This document shows positions 34,836-43,667 of a stretch of 64,000 nt of DNA, piece after piece. The position numbers and the translations under genes are program-made. Source of the stretch: JAPPHA01 sp965242975. Its GTDB lineage: Bacteria > Pseudomonadota > Alphaproteobacteria > Rhodobacterales > Rhodobacteraceae. Under the pieces are notes generated by a model. It was given only the letters and a program-made list of their open reading frames with translations. It was not told where the DNA came from and searched no databases. The stretch lies in NCBI GenBank assembly GCA_965242975.1, contig CBDETS010000007.1:4774001-4838000 (forward strand), in the 5' to 3' direction. How positions within the stretch are numbered: position 1 is the stretch's first letter; every line of letters begins with the position of its first letter.

Positions 34836-36538
34836 GCCCGGACGACGGTCAAATCGATGCTGCCGGTCATCGGGGTGTCGGCGAAGAGTTCCTTCCACAG
34901 GCGCGGCGTCAGTTCGTGGATCCGGTCGGCCGGGTGGGTGTCGATGCGCTGGAGAACGTCGGTCAGATACACGCGGGGGCTGATTCCGAGCATGAAACAG
35001 GTGGCGACGAGGCTGTTGATGATCCCGACGTTGTGCCCACCCGCCTCTGTCCAACTGAAAAGCCAGTTCTTCTGTCCCAGCTTGACGCGACGCAGTGCGC
35101 GCTCGACACCATTCGAGTCGATCGGCACCAGCGGGTCGTCGAGGAACACTTCGAGGGACTGCTGGCGTTCGACGGCGTAGTTGACCGCCCGGCGGATCGG
35201 GTGCTTCGGCGTCAGCGCCGGATCCCCGAGCGTGCGCGCGCACCATTGCCAGAAGGCGTCGACCAGCGGGCGGGTGTGTGTGCGCCGCGCCTCCAGGAGC
35301 TCGGGCGGCGGCCGGGATCGGAATTTCTTCTCGATCCCGTACATGCCCCCGATCAGCACCAGCGCCTTCCCCGCCAACACCGGATGGTTGTCCAGCTGCT
35401 CCTCGAAATTGCGGCGCGTATGCGACCAGCAATTTTGTTGTTTCACCGCCGCCCCCCGCGCTTCGGCGTACGCCGCATAGGCACCGTAGCCGTCGCTGAC
35501 CAGCGTGCCCTCGAAATCGCCGAGGAACCGCTCCACATGGTGGTGAGCACGGGAGGGCGCGAAGTGGAATACCACCTCGTCCCGGTCGCCGAGCACCGGC
35601 CAGTAGTAGCATTGTTTCATCTTGCCCGGCTTGCCGGGATCGCGCCCGACCCGCACGGGCGTCTCGTCCATGACGATGACGGAGCTTTCCAGAACCGAGC
35701 GGCACTGCGCCGCGAACACCGGCTCCAGCAGCGCGATCGCCCGGTTGACCCAGCCACTCAACGACTTGCGGTTGACGGTGATCCCGCTCTCGCCCAGCAT
35801 CTGGTGCTGGCGGTAGAGGGGGAGATGCCAGGCGAACTTGTCGACCAGCATTCCGGCGATGAACGAGACATCCACGCAGGAATTCTTGAACACGCCCTCG
35901 ACGGCCGGGGCGCAGACCAGGGCGCCGGAGGACATGATCTTCGCCTTCTTGTAATGGTAACGCAGCACCACGTGGCGGATCGGCACCGATGCCAGCTTGC
36001 AGCACACCCGCTCGGAGATGATCTCGAACTCATCCGCCGCCAGCCCTTCGATCTCCGGCGGCATCACATCGATGTCAATCACCGTCGCTCCGGGACCGAA
36101 GCGCAGCCCGGCGTCGTTGACGGCATCGCCGCGATCCTTCTTGCGCCCCGTCACGCCACCCCGCGGTTTCCCCTTGGCTTTCTGTTCGGCGTCGGGTTCA
36201 TCCTTCCCGGCATCCGGCGATGCGGCCCCATCGGAGGCGCCGTCATCGGATCCGCCCGTGATGTCGGGATGCTTTTCCGAGCGCCGGCCGTACTGTTGAC
36301 GCTCGTAGCGGGCGATCTGGTCGCGCAGCGCACTGTTCTTCGCCACTTCCTCGGTCAGCCTGTCCTGCAGCGACCCGACGAGCGCCGACAGCGTTCCGGC
36401 AAGCCCGAACAATTCCCTGAACAGGGCCGCGGCACCCCGCAGAAGACCACCGCCCGAGCCCAGCCCCGCGAACTCCGAATGGAGCCCGTCAAGCCGCCGG
36501 CGGACCGCATCCGGGTCGGACGGATCGATCCCGCTCAT
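34805..36538 (-). CDS. tnpC: IS66 transposase TnpC
   Basis: 577 residues. It has an N-terminal leucine-rich helix region and zinc-binding-like domain, then the DDE core: VIVMDETPVRV, LVSDGYGAYAAY and IDSNGVERALRRVKLG, with the C-terminal IS66 domain (FSWTEAGGHNVGIINSLVATC). The ATG overlaps the methylase stop (ATGA), so the two are translationally coupled. It is on the strand opposite to tnpA/tnpB, which is atypical. Confidence 0.92.
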   Translation of the reverse strand: MSGIDPSDPDAVRRRLDGLHSEFAGLGSGGGLLRGAAALFRELFGLAGTLSALVGSLQDRLTEEVAKNSALRDQIARYERQQYGRRSEKHPDITGGSDDGASDGAASPDAGKDEPDAEQKAKGKPRGGVTGRKKDRGDAVNDAGLRFGPGATVIDIDVMPPEIEGLAADEFEIISERVCCKLASVPIRHVVLRYHYKKAKIMSSGALVCAPAVEGVFKNSCVDVSFIAGMLVDKFAWHLPLYRQHQMLGESGITVNRKSLSGWVNRAIALLEPVFAAQCRSVLESSVIVMDETPVRVGRDPGKPGKMKQCYYWPVLGDRDEVVFHFAPSRAHHHVERFLGDFEGTLVSDGYGAYAAYAEARGAAVKQQNCWSHTRRNFEEQLDNHPVLAGKALVLIGGMYGIEKKFRSRPPPELLEARRTHTRPLVDAFWQWCARTLGDPALTPKHPIRRAVNYAVERQQSLEVFLDDPLVPIDSNGVERALRRVKLGQKNWLFSWTEAGGHNVGIINSLVATCFMLGISPRVYLTDVLQRIDTHPADRIHELTPRLWKELFADTPMTGSIDLTVVRAHPDASRGPP

Positions 36539-37200
36539 TCCTCCGCCTCCACCGCCATGATCGCCGCCAGGACCGCCAGCCGCTCGGACCGGGGCATCGC
36601 CGCGTAGCGCCGCCCCCAGCTCGCCGCCTTCCGCTTGACGACCTGGCGGTGGGTGAAGTTCCGCCCGGCGAAGGCCGCCCAGTGCACCCGGTCGGGCGCG
36701 AAGTTGAACCACAGCTTCTCGGTGACGATGCAGGACTGGTTGTTGACCTGGATCTCCAGCGAACGCCAGTCGGCCAGGTGCTCGTCATAGAGCCGGCTCG
36801 GATAGCCGGAGACCATCACCGAACAGGGCAGCGACTTCAGGATGCCGAGAAGCGCGACATGGTCGGCGTCCGTGTAGTCGAAGCGATAGCGGCGCTGCGA
36901 CTTGCGCGCCGACTGCACGTAGGGCGGGTCGCTGTAGACCAGCTCGCGGCCGTCGAAGTCGAAATCGGACAGGAACGCGTGGGCGCAACCGTGGTGGAGC
37001 TCGACCGGATAGGCGCAGCGGAAGGTGTCGATGGCCCGGCGGTTGAGGTCGATGCCGATGTTGCGCAGCGCCGGCGGCTTGCGCTTCATGATGGCACCCC
37101 CACCCAAGTGCGTTTCCAAAAATACGTCATGCGGCGGACACATCGCGATGAGGGGCTGGCAGAGCCCTGTCGTCCCCTTGGATCCATACCATGATGCCAT
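36535..37200 (-). CDS. D12-class adenine methylase carried by the IS66 element
   Basis: About 221 residues from ATG 37200 (GTG 37209 is also possible). SWYGSKG is motif X-like, FLETHLGGGAI motif I and ELVYSDPPY motif IV; SVMVSGYPSRLYDEHL follows as in D12 methylases. The C-terminal part (KRKAASWGRRYAAMPRSERL) is basic and may be element-specific. Placed upstream of and overlapping tnpC, it probably methylates adenines and could regulate transposition or protect the element, as Dam does for IS10. Confidence 0.85.
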   Translation of the reverse strand: MASWYGSKGTTGLCQPLIAMCPPHDVFLETHLGGGAIMKRKPPALRNIGIDLNRRAIDTFRCAYPVELHHGCAHAFLSDFDFDGRELVYSDPPYVQSARKSQRRYRFDYTDADHVALLGILKSLPCSVMVSGYPSRLYDEHLADWRSLEIQVNNQSCIVTEKLWFNFAPDRVHWAAFAGRNFTHRQVVKRKAASWGRRYAAMPRSERLAVLAAIMAVEAEE

Positions 37201-37385
37201 TGCCGCCACCGAAGTGATTCGCTTTACCGCGCCGGAAATAGCTCCGGCGCCCTATAGTGTCAAACGAAAAGAACGGCGCGGCGGAAAAAAAATCGGGGAA
37301 TGTGCACGTCGCAGGATCCGGCACAACTGCAGCACAGAACACGAAACCAGGAAAATTCAACGGACGTCGCCGTTTACCCGCTTAC

Positions 37386-37393
37386 GTCCTATG
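37386..37393. repeat. 8-bp target site duplication, right copy
   Basis: GTCCTATG, identical to 34081-34088. The interrupted gene continues in frame from here. Confidence 0.95.
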
Positions 37394-37565
37394 CGTCGAT
37401 TTTGTTGACCGGAAGCGGCGATACTTTGTCTCGGTTGGAACGAGGAACGAGCCTCACAGGAAAGCGAGTCGACTCCATACTTCTGAAATCCGCCGACCTA
37501 TGGCCCGACGATCTCGAATGGCCCGCCGACATTCCGCGGCCAGCGCCGAGGAAGGACGCCGCCTG

Positions 37566-37763
37566 ATGGCGCCGTCGTTCACCATGCGCGCCCGCGATTG
37601 GCTCCGGTGGTACGAAATCGAGCTCCGCGACACCTTGCTGCTCGAGCACGATGACGCCGGGATTTTCAACATCGCCGAGGAGGACGGCGTCTGGCTCACG
37701 TGCCCCGGCGATATCCAGCGCGCCCGCGATCGCGCGGTCATGCGTTGTCCGGAGCCCGCCTGA
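37566..37763 (+). CDS. Small early phage protein, unknown
   Basis: 65 residues, ATG overlapping the stop of the split regulator (TGATG). The sequence (RDWLRWYEIELRDTLL, then DGVWLTCPGDIQRARDRAV) is coherent but of unknown family. Probably polar-affected by the IS66 insertion upstream. Confidence 0.6.
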   Translation: MAPSFTMRARDWLRWYEIELRDTLLLEHDDAGIFNIAEEDGVWLTCPGDIQRARDRAVMRCPEPA

Positions 37764-38005
37764 TGCGCGCCGCCAGGATCGACCGATCTCCCCGGCTCCA
37801 GCGCGCCCACGCGCTGCTTTCCGACGGTCGCGAGCGATCCACCCTCGAGATCATCACCGGCGCCGAGGTCTGCGCCGTGAACAGCGTGATCTCGGAACTC
37901 CGCGCCAACGGCTACTACATCGAGTGCCGCCAGGTCAGGAATCCGGCGACCGGCCAGCGCCTCTGGCTCTACCGGATGCCGAACCCGATGAGGACGGAAC
38001 CGTGA
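37763..38005 (+). CDS. Small winged-helix-like early protein
   Basis: 80 residues. LQRAHALLSDGRERSTLEII, then CAVNSVISELRANGYYIECRQ and GQRLWLYRM form a compact winged-helix pattern common in phage early regions. It overlaps the previous stop and precedes the transposase gene. Confidence 0.65.
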   Translation: MRAARIDRSPRLQRAHALLSDGRERSTLEIITGAEVCAVNSVISELRANGYYIECRQVRNPATGQRLWLYRMPNPMRTEP

Positions 38006-38031
38006 CGCGGCGCCCCCCCCCGGTTTGATGC

Positions 38032-40026
38032 ATGACCGAGATCTGGCACCGGACGCAGGATCTCGTCGGTTTGCCCGGCATGCCGAACAGTCCGCGTCCG
38101 ATCCAGCTCCACGGCCGGAAACGCGGCTGGATTTCCCGCGAGGTTCCCTGGGGAAAACGCACACGACTCGAATGGCTGGAATCGTCACTGCCCAACGAGA
38201 CGCAGGAAGCCCTGCGCCAGGCGCGCAGTGACGATGGCGGTCGAGCGCCCGGGTTTTCCGGCCCCTCCGGCGCTCCCGCGCCGGAGGGCGGTCCGTCTCG
38301 TTCCGGGTTTGACGATTCCCCGGAAGAACCGCCCTCCGGAATCCCGCTCACGGCCGATACCGGCCCGGTCGCCGTGATGGACGCCCGCGCGGAAATCGTT
38401 CGCGCCCTGAGAGGCTGGCACGGCACCATCGGCGCTTTCGCCGAATCCTACAATTCCGGCGAGACGCAGGTCTCCGTCGAGACCCGCGCGGCGGTCGCCA
38501 CCGTATCGGCCCGCACGCTCCAGCGCTGGGCGAAATCACGCCAGGTCGCCGGTGTCGCCGCGCTCATGCCGGGCCGCGGCGGCCGCAGGGGCGGCATCGA
38601 CACCGCGCCCGAGGTCCGCGGCCTCGTCGAATCCATGCTGATCGCGAACCCGTACCACGTCACCGCCCGCCACATCATCGAGGCGGTCGAGGCGCGCTGG
38701 CCCGGCCTCGAGCCGCCCAGCATCTCGACCATGCGCCGTTTCGCGAAGCGCTGGCGCGCCGAGAACGGTTTCGCAATCTCCGCCACCAGCGATCCCGACG
38801 GCCACCGTTCGCGGACGATGCCGGCATTCGGCAGCAAGGCCGAAGAGGTCGCGGAACTGAACGAGATCTGGGAGCTCGACTCCACCCGCCTCGACATCAT
38901 CTGCGCCGACGGGCGCCGCCACGACGTGGTCGTCGCCCTCGATATCTGGTCGCGGCGCACGAAGGCGATCGTCACGCCCCGCTCGCGCGCGATCTCGATC
39001 GGCACGCTGATCCGGCGCTGCCTCCTCGACTGGGGCATTCCCGGAATGGTCAGGACCGACGAGGGAAAGGACTACACCTCGAAGCACCTTTCGCGGGTGC
39101 TCGCCGATCTCGAGGTCGACCACGAAATCCTGCCGCCCTTCAGGCCGGACATGAAGCCGTACGTGGAACGGTTCATCGGCACCATGTCCCGCGGCCTGCT
39201 GACGCAGCTGCCGGGCTTTTCCGGCCACAACGTCGCCGACGCCGCGCGGATCCGCGCGAAGAAGTCGTTCGCGGACCGTATGGCCGACCCGAACAGGGAC
39301 AGGATCGTCATGCTCGACGTCGCGCTGACGGCCGATGAACTCCAGGAGCGCATCGACGCCTGGATCGAGAACAAATACCACCGCCGCCCGCATTCCGGCC
39401 TCGAGGGCGTCTCGCCCTTCGAGCGCGCCGCGGGCCAGCCGTACCGGGCGTGCGACGAACGCGGCCTCGACATGCTGCTCGCGCCCGCCGCCGGAGACGG
39501 CTGGCGCGTGGTCTCCAAGGACGGGATCCACGTGGACGGCGGCGAATACATCGCCGGGGAGCTCGGCTCCCGCATGGGCGAGCGCGTCCATGTCCGCCAG
39601 GACCTGGCCGACTGGGGCCGGATCTTCGTCTTCACCGAGCCCGACGAACGCGGCGTGATGAATTTCATCTGCATCGCCGAGGATCCCGCCCGGACCGGCA
39701 TCGACCGCCAGGAGGTGGCGCAGGCCGCGAAACGGAACTGGCGGGAGCGGAACAACGCGGAAAGGAAGCGAAAGCGCGAACTCGAGCGGGAATACCGTCC
39801 GGGCGAGACCATGGACGAGGTGCTCACCGCCGCCGCGCGGAAGACGGAGAAGGTCGTCGCGTTCAGGCCGGCGTCCGAGCCGCAGCGCACCGCCGCCCAG
39901 GACGCCGCCGCGGAGGCCGAGGAGGCCGGCGCGGCACTCGAGGACCGCGAGAGGCGGCGCCTCTCGGAGGTCGAACTGATCAAGCAGCTGTACGGAGGAG
40001 AGAACATTGCAGACCTCAACCGATAA
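38032..40026 (+). CDS. MuA-type phage transposase
   Basis: 664 residues. An N-terminal Mu DNA-binding region (HGRKRGWISREVPWGKRTRLEWLE) leads to end-binding helices, then the DDE core: Asp283 in WELDSTRLD, Asp343 in VRTDEGKDY and Glu379 in KPYVERF (D-x35-E). The C-terminal part is the Mu beta-barrel plus a charged tail (RNWRERNNAERKRKRELEREY) that in MuA contacts MuB. It binds the repeated boxes at the phage ends and carries out replicative transposition. A nine-C run lies 10 bp upstream of the start. Confidence 0.95.
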   Translation: MTEIWHRTQDLVGLPGMPNSPRPIQLHGRKRGWISREVPWGKRTRLEWLESSLPNETQEALRQARSDDGGRAPGFSGPSGAPAPEGGPSRSGFDDSPEEPPSGIPLTADTGPVAVMDARAEIVRALRGWHGTIGAFAESYNSGETQVSVETRAAVATVSARTLQRWAKSRQVAGVAALMPGRGGRRGGIDTAPEVRGLVESMLIANPYHVTARHIIEAVEARWPGLEPPSISTMRRFAKRWRAENGFAISATSDPDGHRSRTMPAFGSKAEEVAELNEIWELDSTRLDIICADGRRHDVVVALDIWSRRTKAIVTPRSRAISIGTLIRRCLLDWGIPGMVRTDEGKDYTSKHLSRVLADLEVDHEILPPFRPDMKPYVERFIGTMSRGLLTQLPGFSGHNVADAARIRAKKSFADRMADPNRDRIVMLDVALTADELQERIDAWIENKYHRRPHSGLEGVSPFERAAGQPYRACDERGLDMLLAPAAGDGWRVVSKDGIHVDGGEYIAGELGSRMGERVHVRQDLADWGRIFVFTEPDERGVMNFICIAEDPARTGIDRQEVAQAAKRNWRERNNAERKRKRELEREYRPGETMDEVLTAAARKTEKVVAFRPASEPQRTAAQDAAAEAEEAGAALEDRERRRLSEVELIKQLYGGENIADLNR

Positions 40027-40984
40027 CATTCACGAGCTTCGCCCGGCGCTGGCGCGCCGCTGCGAGGCCGAAATCGCCCGCCTCGGGCTGGCCCAGGTCA
40101 GGGCGGCGAAACGGATCGGCGTCTCCGGTCCGACGCTCAACCAGTGGATCAACGGGAAATACCCCGGCAACGTCCCGGCGGTCGAAGCCAAGGTCCGCCG
40201 CTGGCTGGAAACCGAGGAGGAAGTCGAGGCGAACTCGCTTGCCGACGCGCCGCTCGGGCGCCACGTGCCCCTCGGGATCACCGAAGAGATCTCCGCCACG
40301 ATTGCCTACGCCCACGCGACCGGCGACATCGTCACGGTCATCGGGCCGTCCGGCATGGGCAAGACATGGGCGGCGGAGAGATACTGCACGAAGCGATCGT
40401 CCGCCTACTACGCGCTCATGCGCTACGCGGCGGCCCGAACGCTCCACGGCATGCTCGGCGTCGTCGGGCGCGCCGTCGGCGTCGCGCAAACCCGCGCCTC
40501 GGCCGCCGCCCTGGAGGCCGATATCATCGACGAGCTGGCCGAGCGGCGCGCCGTCCTCGTGATCGACGAGGCCCAGTTCCTGACGCCCGGCATGCTCGAA
40601 GCCTTGCGCAGCATCCGCGACGGCGCCAGGTGCGGCCTCGTGCTCGCGGGCGAGGAACGGCTCAAGATGAGCCTCGCGCAGCGCCCGGCGATCGGCGGGC
40701 GGACCGGCGGCAACGTGACCCGCAAGCATCCGGCGCGCGCCGATGTCGACGCGATGGTCTCCAACTTCCTGGAGCGTCCCGCCGCCCGGCGCGAGGTCGA
40801 TATCGCCGCCGGCGTTGCCGGCGGGAAAAAGGGATTCCATGCGCTTGCCCGCGTCATGGAACGCGCCTGGCGCCTCGCCCGGTTCGACGGCCGCGACGCC
40901 GTCACCGCGGGCGATCTCGAATCCGCCGCGCTTCACATAACCAGTGCCGAATCCACGGAGGCGGGCGCACGGGCGGCCGCCTGA
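40007..40984 (+). CDS. MuB-type AAA+ ATPase (target selector)
   Basis: 325 residues from TTG 40007, preceded by GGAGGAGA and overlapping the MuA stop. An N-terminal helix-turn-helix (VRAAKRIGVSGPTLNQWING) resembles MuB's. Walker A is GPSGMGKT (113-120), Walker B VLVIDE (183-188). The C-terminal domain matches the MuB C-terminal fold. It polymerises on target DNA, delivers it to the transposase and gives target immunity. Confidence 0.93.
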   Translation: MQTSTDNIHELRPALARRCEAEIARLGLAQVRAAKRIGVSGPTLNQWINGKYPGNVPAVEAKVRRWLETEEEVEANSLADAPLGRHVPLGITEEISATIAYAHATGDIVTVIGPSGMGKTWAAERYCTKRSSAYYALMRYAAARTLHGMLGVVGRAVGVAQTRASAAALEADIIDELAERRAVLVIDEAQFLTPGMLEALRSIRDGARCGLVLAGEERLKMSLAQRPAIGGRTGGNVTRKHPARADVDAMVSNFLERPAARREVDIAAGVAGGKKGFHALARVMERAWRLARFDGRDAVTAGDLESAALHITSAESTEAGARAAA

Positions 40985-41004
40985 CCAAACCAAGGGGGGA
41001 ATTG

Positions 41005-41397
41005 ATGTCATACGAAAACTCGGCGCCCGCGATCCTGCGGGCCGTCGCCGCCGATCTCGACCAGATGGTCGACGGCGGCATCGACTACACCGGGCTCGCG
41101 GGCCACGCGGAGACGCTCCGCGGCCTGCATGTGCAGCTGGAGCGCCTCTATGCGCGCTGCGCCCATGAGCTCATCCACGAGCGCCTGGTATCGGTCCGGG
41201 GCTGCCTCGACTTCCTGGAGGCGTTGATCGAAGCGTCCCGCGCGTCGGGTCCGTCGATCGCGCTGCTTGCCGCCATACTCGAAATTCAGGCGAACGAGAT
41301 GTCGAACAGCGTCCCGGCGATCATCGCCACGGCCGCCAACGTGACCCGGCTACGTCCGCACGTCTCCAGCGGCCCGTTCGGCGGGGACGCGGCATGA
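41005..41397 (+). CDS. Early phage protein, unknown (helical)
   Basis: 130 residues, mostly helical, with DQMVDGGIDYTGLAGHAETL and CLDFLEALIEASRASG. A ribosome site AAGGGGGGAA precedes the ATG. Unknown family. It lies between MuB and small regulator-like genes in the early operon. Confidence 0.55.
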   Translation: MSYENSAPAILRAVAADLDQMVDGGIDYTGLAGHAETLRGLHVQLERLYARCAHELIHERLVSVRGCLDFLEALIEASRASGPSIALLAAILEIQANEMSNSVPAIIATAANVTRLRPHVSSGPFGGDAA

Positions 41398-41630
41398 GCG
41401 CCCGCGCGATCCTGGTCCGCGAGCTCGCGGAAAGAGCCGACGACCCGGTCCCGGTGGTCATGTGCACGACGACCGCGCTTGCGATAGCGACGGGGATCGG
41501 GCCGCGCGCGACCCTCAGGATGCTTGAGGCCATGGAGGCCGAAGGCGAGGTGGAGAGGCGGGAAATGACAAACGCCTACCGCCGCCAGGTCACCGTCTGG
41601 CGCCCGGTCCGGCAGGAGGCCGCGTCTTGA
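41394..41630 (+). CDS. Small winged-helix-like protein, unknown
   Basis: 78 residues. ALAIATGIGPRATLRMLEAMEAEGEVERRE is a winged-helix recognition pattern. The start overlaps the previous stop (ATGA). It resembles in plan the proteins at 41627 and 42416, suggesting a set of small early DNA-binding proteins. Confidence 0.6.
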   Translation: MSARAILVRELAERADDPVPVVMCTTTALAIATGIGPRATLRMLEAMEAEGEVERREMTNAYRRQVTVWRPVRQEAAS

Positions 41631-41905
41631 CCGCGACCGCCTGGAACAGCCGGGACGCCCATTACCGCGAGCGCATCTATCGTGTGCTCGCGGATCGCAT
41701 GAACGAGCCGCCGTGGCAGCGCACGACGCTGATGCTGACGCTCGCCGCCGAGATGGCGCCGGACCTCGGGCACCGCATGCTCCGCGCACTGGAGCACGAC
41801 GGGATGGTCTACGGATCGCCCGTCAAGTCGGGCGTGAGGGTCTGGCGGCTCCGCCACCGCATCCATCAACCAAGGGGGAGAAAACCGCATGGAAACACTC
41901 AATGA
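41627..41905 (+). CDS. Small winged-helix-like protein, unknown
   Basis: 92 residues from a TTG overlapping the previous stop (TTGA). APDLGHRMLRALEHDGMVYGSP followed by GVRVWRLRHR gives a winged-helix-like end. The 3' end overlaps the start of gam by 17 bp. Confidence 0.55.
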   Translation: MTATAWNSRDAHYRERIYRVLADRMNEPPWQRTTLMLTLAAEMAPDLGHRMLRALEHDGMVYGSPVKSGVRVWRLRHRIHQPRGRKPHGNTQ

Positions 41906-42419
41906 AATAACCAGGCTCTGCCGCCTGTATGTCGATGCGCGCGACGCGCGCGACAAGGTCGCGGACATCATCAAGGGCGAGACCCGGACCGCGGTCCGGC
42001 AGAACCTCCGGAAGCTCCGCGACGCCTCCGCCAGGATGGCGACGCACAAGGAGGCGCTGGTTGCCCTGATCGCCGAGCACCCGGACATGTTCGAGAAGCC
42101 GCGCACCCGCGCCATCGACGGCGTCAAGGTCGGCTACCAGAAGAAGCCGGGCAGGATCGAGGTCTCCGACGAGGAGAACACGATCAGGCTGATCCGGAAG
42201 AAACTGCCCGGCCAGGCCGACACCCTGATCGTGACGAAGGCGCGGGTCGACAAGAACGCGCTCAAGAAGCTGACGGTCCGGGAGCTTGCCTCGGTCGGCG
42301 CGACGCTCGGCGAGGACACCGACCAGATCGTGGTCACGCTGGCGGCGACCGATCTCGACAAACTCGCAGACGCGCTGCTCTCCGAATACAAGGACGAGCA
42401 GCTGGAAGCCGCGCCATGA
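41889..42419 (+). CDS. Gam-like host-nuclease inhibitor
   Basis: 176 residues. A helical N-terminal half carries a C-terminal block like Mu Gam (GVKVGYQKKPGRIEVSDEENT, KKLPGQADTLIVTKARVDKNALKKL). Gam dimers bind double-strand DNA ends and block RecBCD-type exonucleases; Gam is the phage relative of Ku. Length and position after MuB agree with this. Confidence 0.72.
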   Translation: METLNEITRLCRLYVDARDARDKVADIIKGETRTAVRQNLRKLRDASARMATHKEALVALIAEHPDMFEKPRTRAIDGVKVGYQKKPGRIEVSDEENTIRLIRKKLPGQADTLIVTKARVDKNALKKLTVRELASVGATLGEDTDQIVVTLAATDLDKLADALLSEYKDEQLEAAP

Positions 42420-42718
42420 GGCTGGGCGCCCGCCAGATGTACCTGCTGACACGCCTCGGCGAACTGAACGCGCCTGCGAAGGCGTCTGATCTCTCCGGCT
42501 GCGAAATGCGGCCGGAGCAGGCCGCAGCGGTCCTCAAGCGGCTGCGGGCGCGCAACCTGGTCAGGACCCGGGATCGTGAGGTCTGCACCTGGACGACGTT
42601 CTGGGTGCTCACCTGCGCGGCCCGTGAGGTCCTGGACCGGATGTACCCCGAGAACCGCAAGAGCGCGGCCTGGGCGAAACAGCCCGCCTGCGATCTGATC
42701 GAGGAGCGCTCGTCATGA
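42416..42718 (+). CDS. Small winged-helix-like protein, unknown
   Basis: 100 residues. GARQMYLLTRLGEL, AVLKRLRARNLVRTRD and a basic C-terminus form a MarR/winged-helix-like pattern. Overlaps gam by 4 bp. Confidence 0.6.
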   Translation: MRLGARQMYLLTRLGELNAPAKASDLSGCEMRPEQAAAVLKRLRARNLVRTRDREVCTWTTFWVLTCAAREVLDRMYPENRKSAAWAKQPACDLIEERSS

Positions 42719-42963
42719 CCGCGCTCAGCGATCGCGAGATCCGCCTCGCCCGCGCCGTTCATCGGGCCGCGATCAATTTGCGCGGCGAGATCGAGTGCAT
42801 GCCCGCGCCGGAGGACCAGACGGAAGGAGAGCGCGAGATAATCACTGACATGGACGCAGAGCTCGCCGACTACGTCGCCCTCCTCGCCGAGATCGGCGTC
42901 AGCATCAACGGCCCGTTCGCGCTCCCGCCGCTGCCGGCGGACTACTGGGTGGGAAACACCTGA
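42715..42963 (+). CDS. Small acidic phage protein, unknown
   Basis: 82 residues, acidic, helical (SDREIRLARAVHRAAINLRG), ending LPPLPADYWVGNT. No family recognised. It overlaps both neighbours by 1-4 bp in a tight operon. Confidence 0.55.
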   Translation: MTALSDREIRLARAVHRAAINLRGEIECMPAPEDQTEGEREIITDMDAELADYVALLAEIGVSINGPFALPPLPADYWVGNT

Positions 42964-43613
42964 TGCGGCTCTCGAAGGAGGAGCTCGTCGCGATCAAGGG
43001 CCTGCGCGTGGTTGACAAACTCTCGATCGAAAAGATCGCGCGCAGGCGCGGCCTGCCATGGCGCGCGGTCCAGGCCGCCTGCAATGAGCACGGATGGACA
43101 GCCCGGATCGCCCGGGCAACCCCGTGGTCCGAGCGCGACATCGAGACGCTCAGGACGATGTACCCGGGCGGCGCCCCGGCGACAGAGATCGCCGCCGCGC
43201 TCGAGCGCGAGACCGGCCCGCGGGCAGTTTACGAGATGGCGGCGAAGCTGAAGATCAGGCGCCCGGTACCGCTGGGCCAGAAGAGGCGGGGCGTGAAACC
43301 CCAGGATGGGGACGAAGGCCCGGTCTTCACCTTCACCGACGAGGATCAGCCCGCCGAAGAGACGAAGGCCCGCCCCGCGCGGGCCTTCTCCGAAATCGAA
43401 AAAAGGCGCGTGATACAATTCCTCGCGCGCGGAGACACACTTGCCGACATCGCGCGCCAGATGCGCTGCGACGTCGATGACATACGGGCGATCCCCGGGA
43501 TCGCCTCCGAGCTGCCGCAGGGGAGAGACTGTGGTGGAGCCGGGGCGCGGCGTCAGCCGAAAACAACAACAACCGAACCCGCGCCCCGGCATGATTTACC
43601 CCCCCCCGGTTGA
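42963..43613 (+). CDS. Putative DNA-binding early protein with two helix-turn-helix segments
   Basis: 216 residues. Two helix-turn-helix-like stretches are visible: KLSIEKIARRRGLPWRAVQ near the N-terminus, and GDTLADIARQMRCDVDDIRA near residue 160. Between them is an acidic linker. The C-terminus is Pro-rich and is encoded across a C9 run (43599-43607), so its last residues may vary. It may be a GcrA-like or early gene regulator, but this is not certain. Confidence 0.55.
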   Translation: MRLSKEELVAIKGLRVVDKLSIEKIARRRGLPWRAVQAACNEHGWTARIARATPWSERDIETLRTMYPGGAPATEIAAALERETGPRAVYEMAAKLKIRRPVPLGQKRRGVKPQDGDEGPVFTFTDEDQPAEETKARPARAFSEIEKRRVIQFLARGDTLADIARQMRCDVDDIRAIPGIASELPQGRDCGGAGARRQPKTTTTEPAPRHDLPPPG

Positions 43614-43667
43614 CATTGGCGCGATGCCCTGGCGCGCGCCTTCCAGTTATTTTCACGAGGAGAAATT

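Larger units (their letters stand above)
34089..37385. mobile_element. IS66-type element with adenine methylase passenger
   Basis: 3,297 bp bounded by inverted repeats whose first 25 bp are identical, beginning GTAAGCGGGTAAACGGCG, and flanked by GTCCTATG duplicates. It carries tnpA and tnpB on the plus strand and tnpC plus a D12 methylase on the minus strand, so tnpB and tnpC converge. Usual IS66 elements have tnpA-B-C in one direction. The intact ends and duplicates indicate a recent insertion. Confidence 0.92.
34013..37566 (+). pseudogene. Early phage regulator gene (Ner position) split by IS66
   Basis: The 5' part (34013-34088) reads MMHTDEMIIRIIRAFQAARG then ISPSY. The 3' part resumes at 37394 after the second target copy: ASILLTGSGDTLSRLERGTS, ending RPAPRKDAA and TGA at 37566. 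Removing the element and one 8-bp duplicate restores a continuous frame of 82 residues. The protein looks like a small DNA-binding regulator and is placed where Mu has ner, but family assignment is uncertain. The insertion should abolish it. Confidence 0.75.

Noticed and set aside
34430..36607. 725-codon plus-strand frame opposite tnpC
   Set aside because: Antisense to the IS66 transposase, which has a complete DDE motif set.
43610..43615. TTGACA as a promoter -35 box before the 43668 gene
   Set aside because: No -10 box at 16-18 bp; it lies at the end of the preceding gene.
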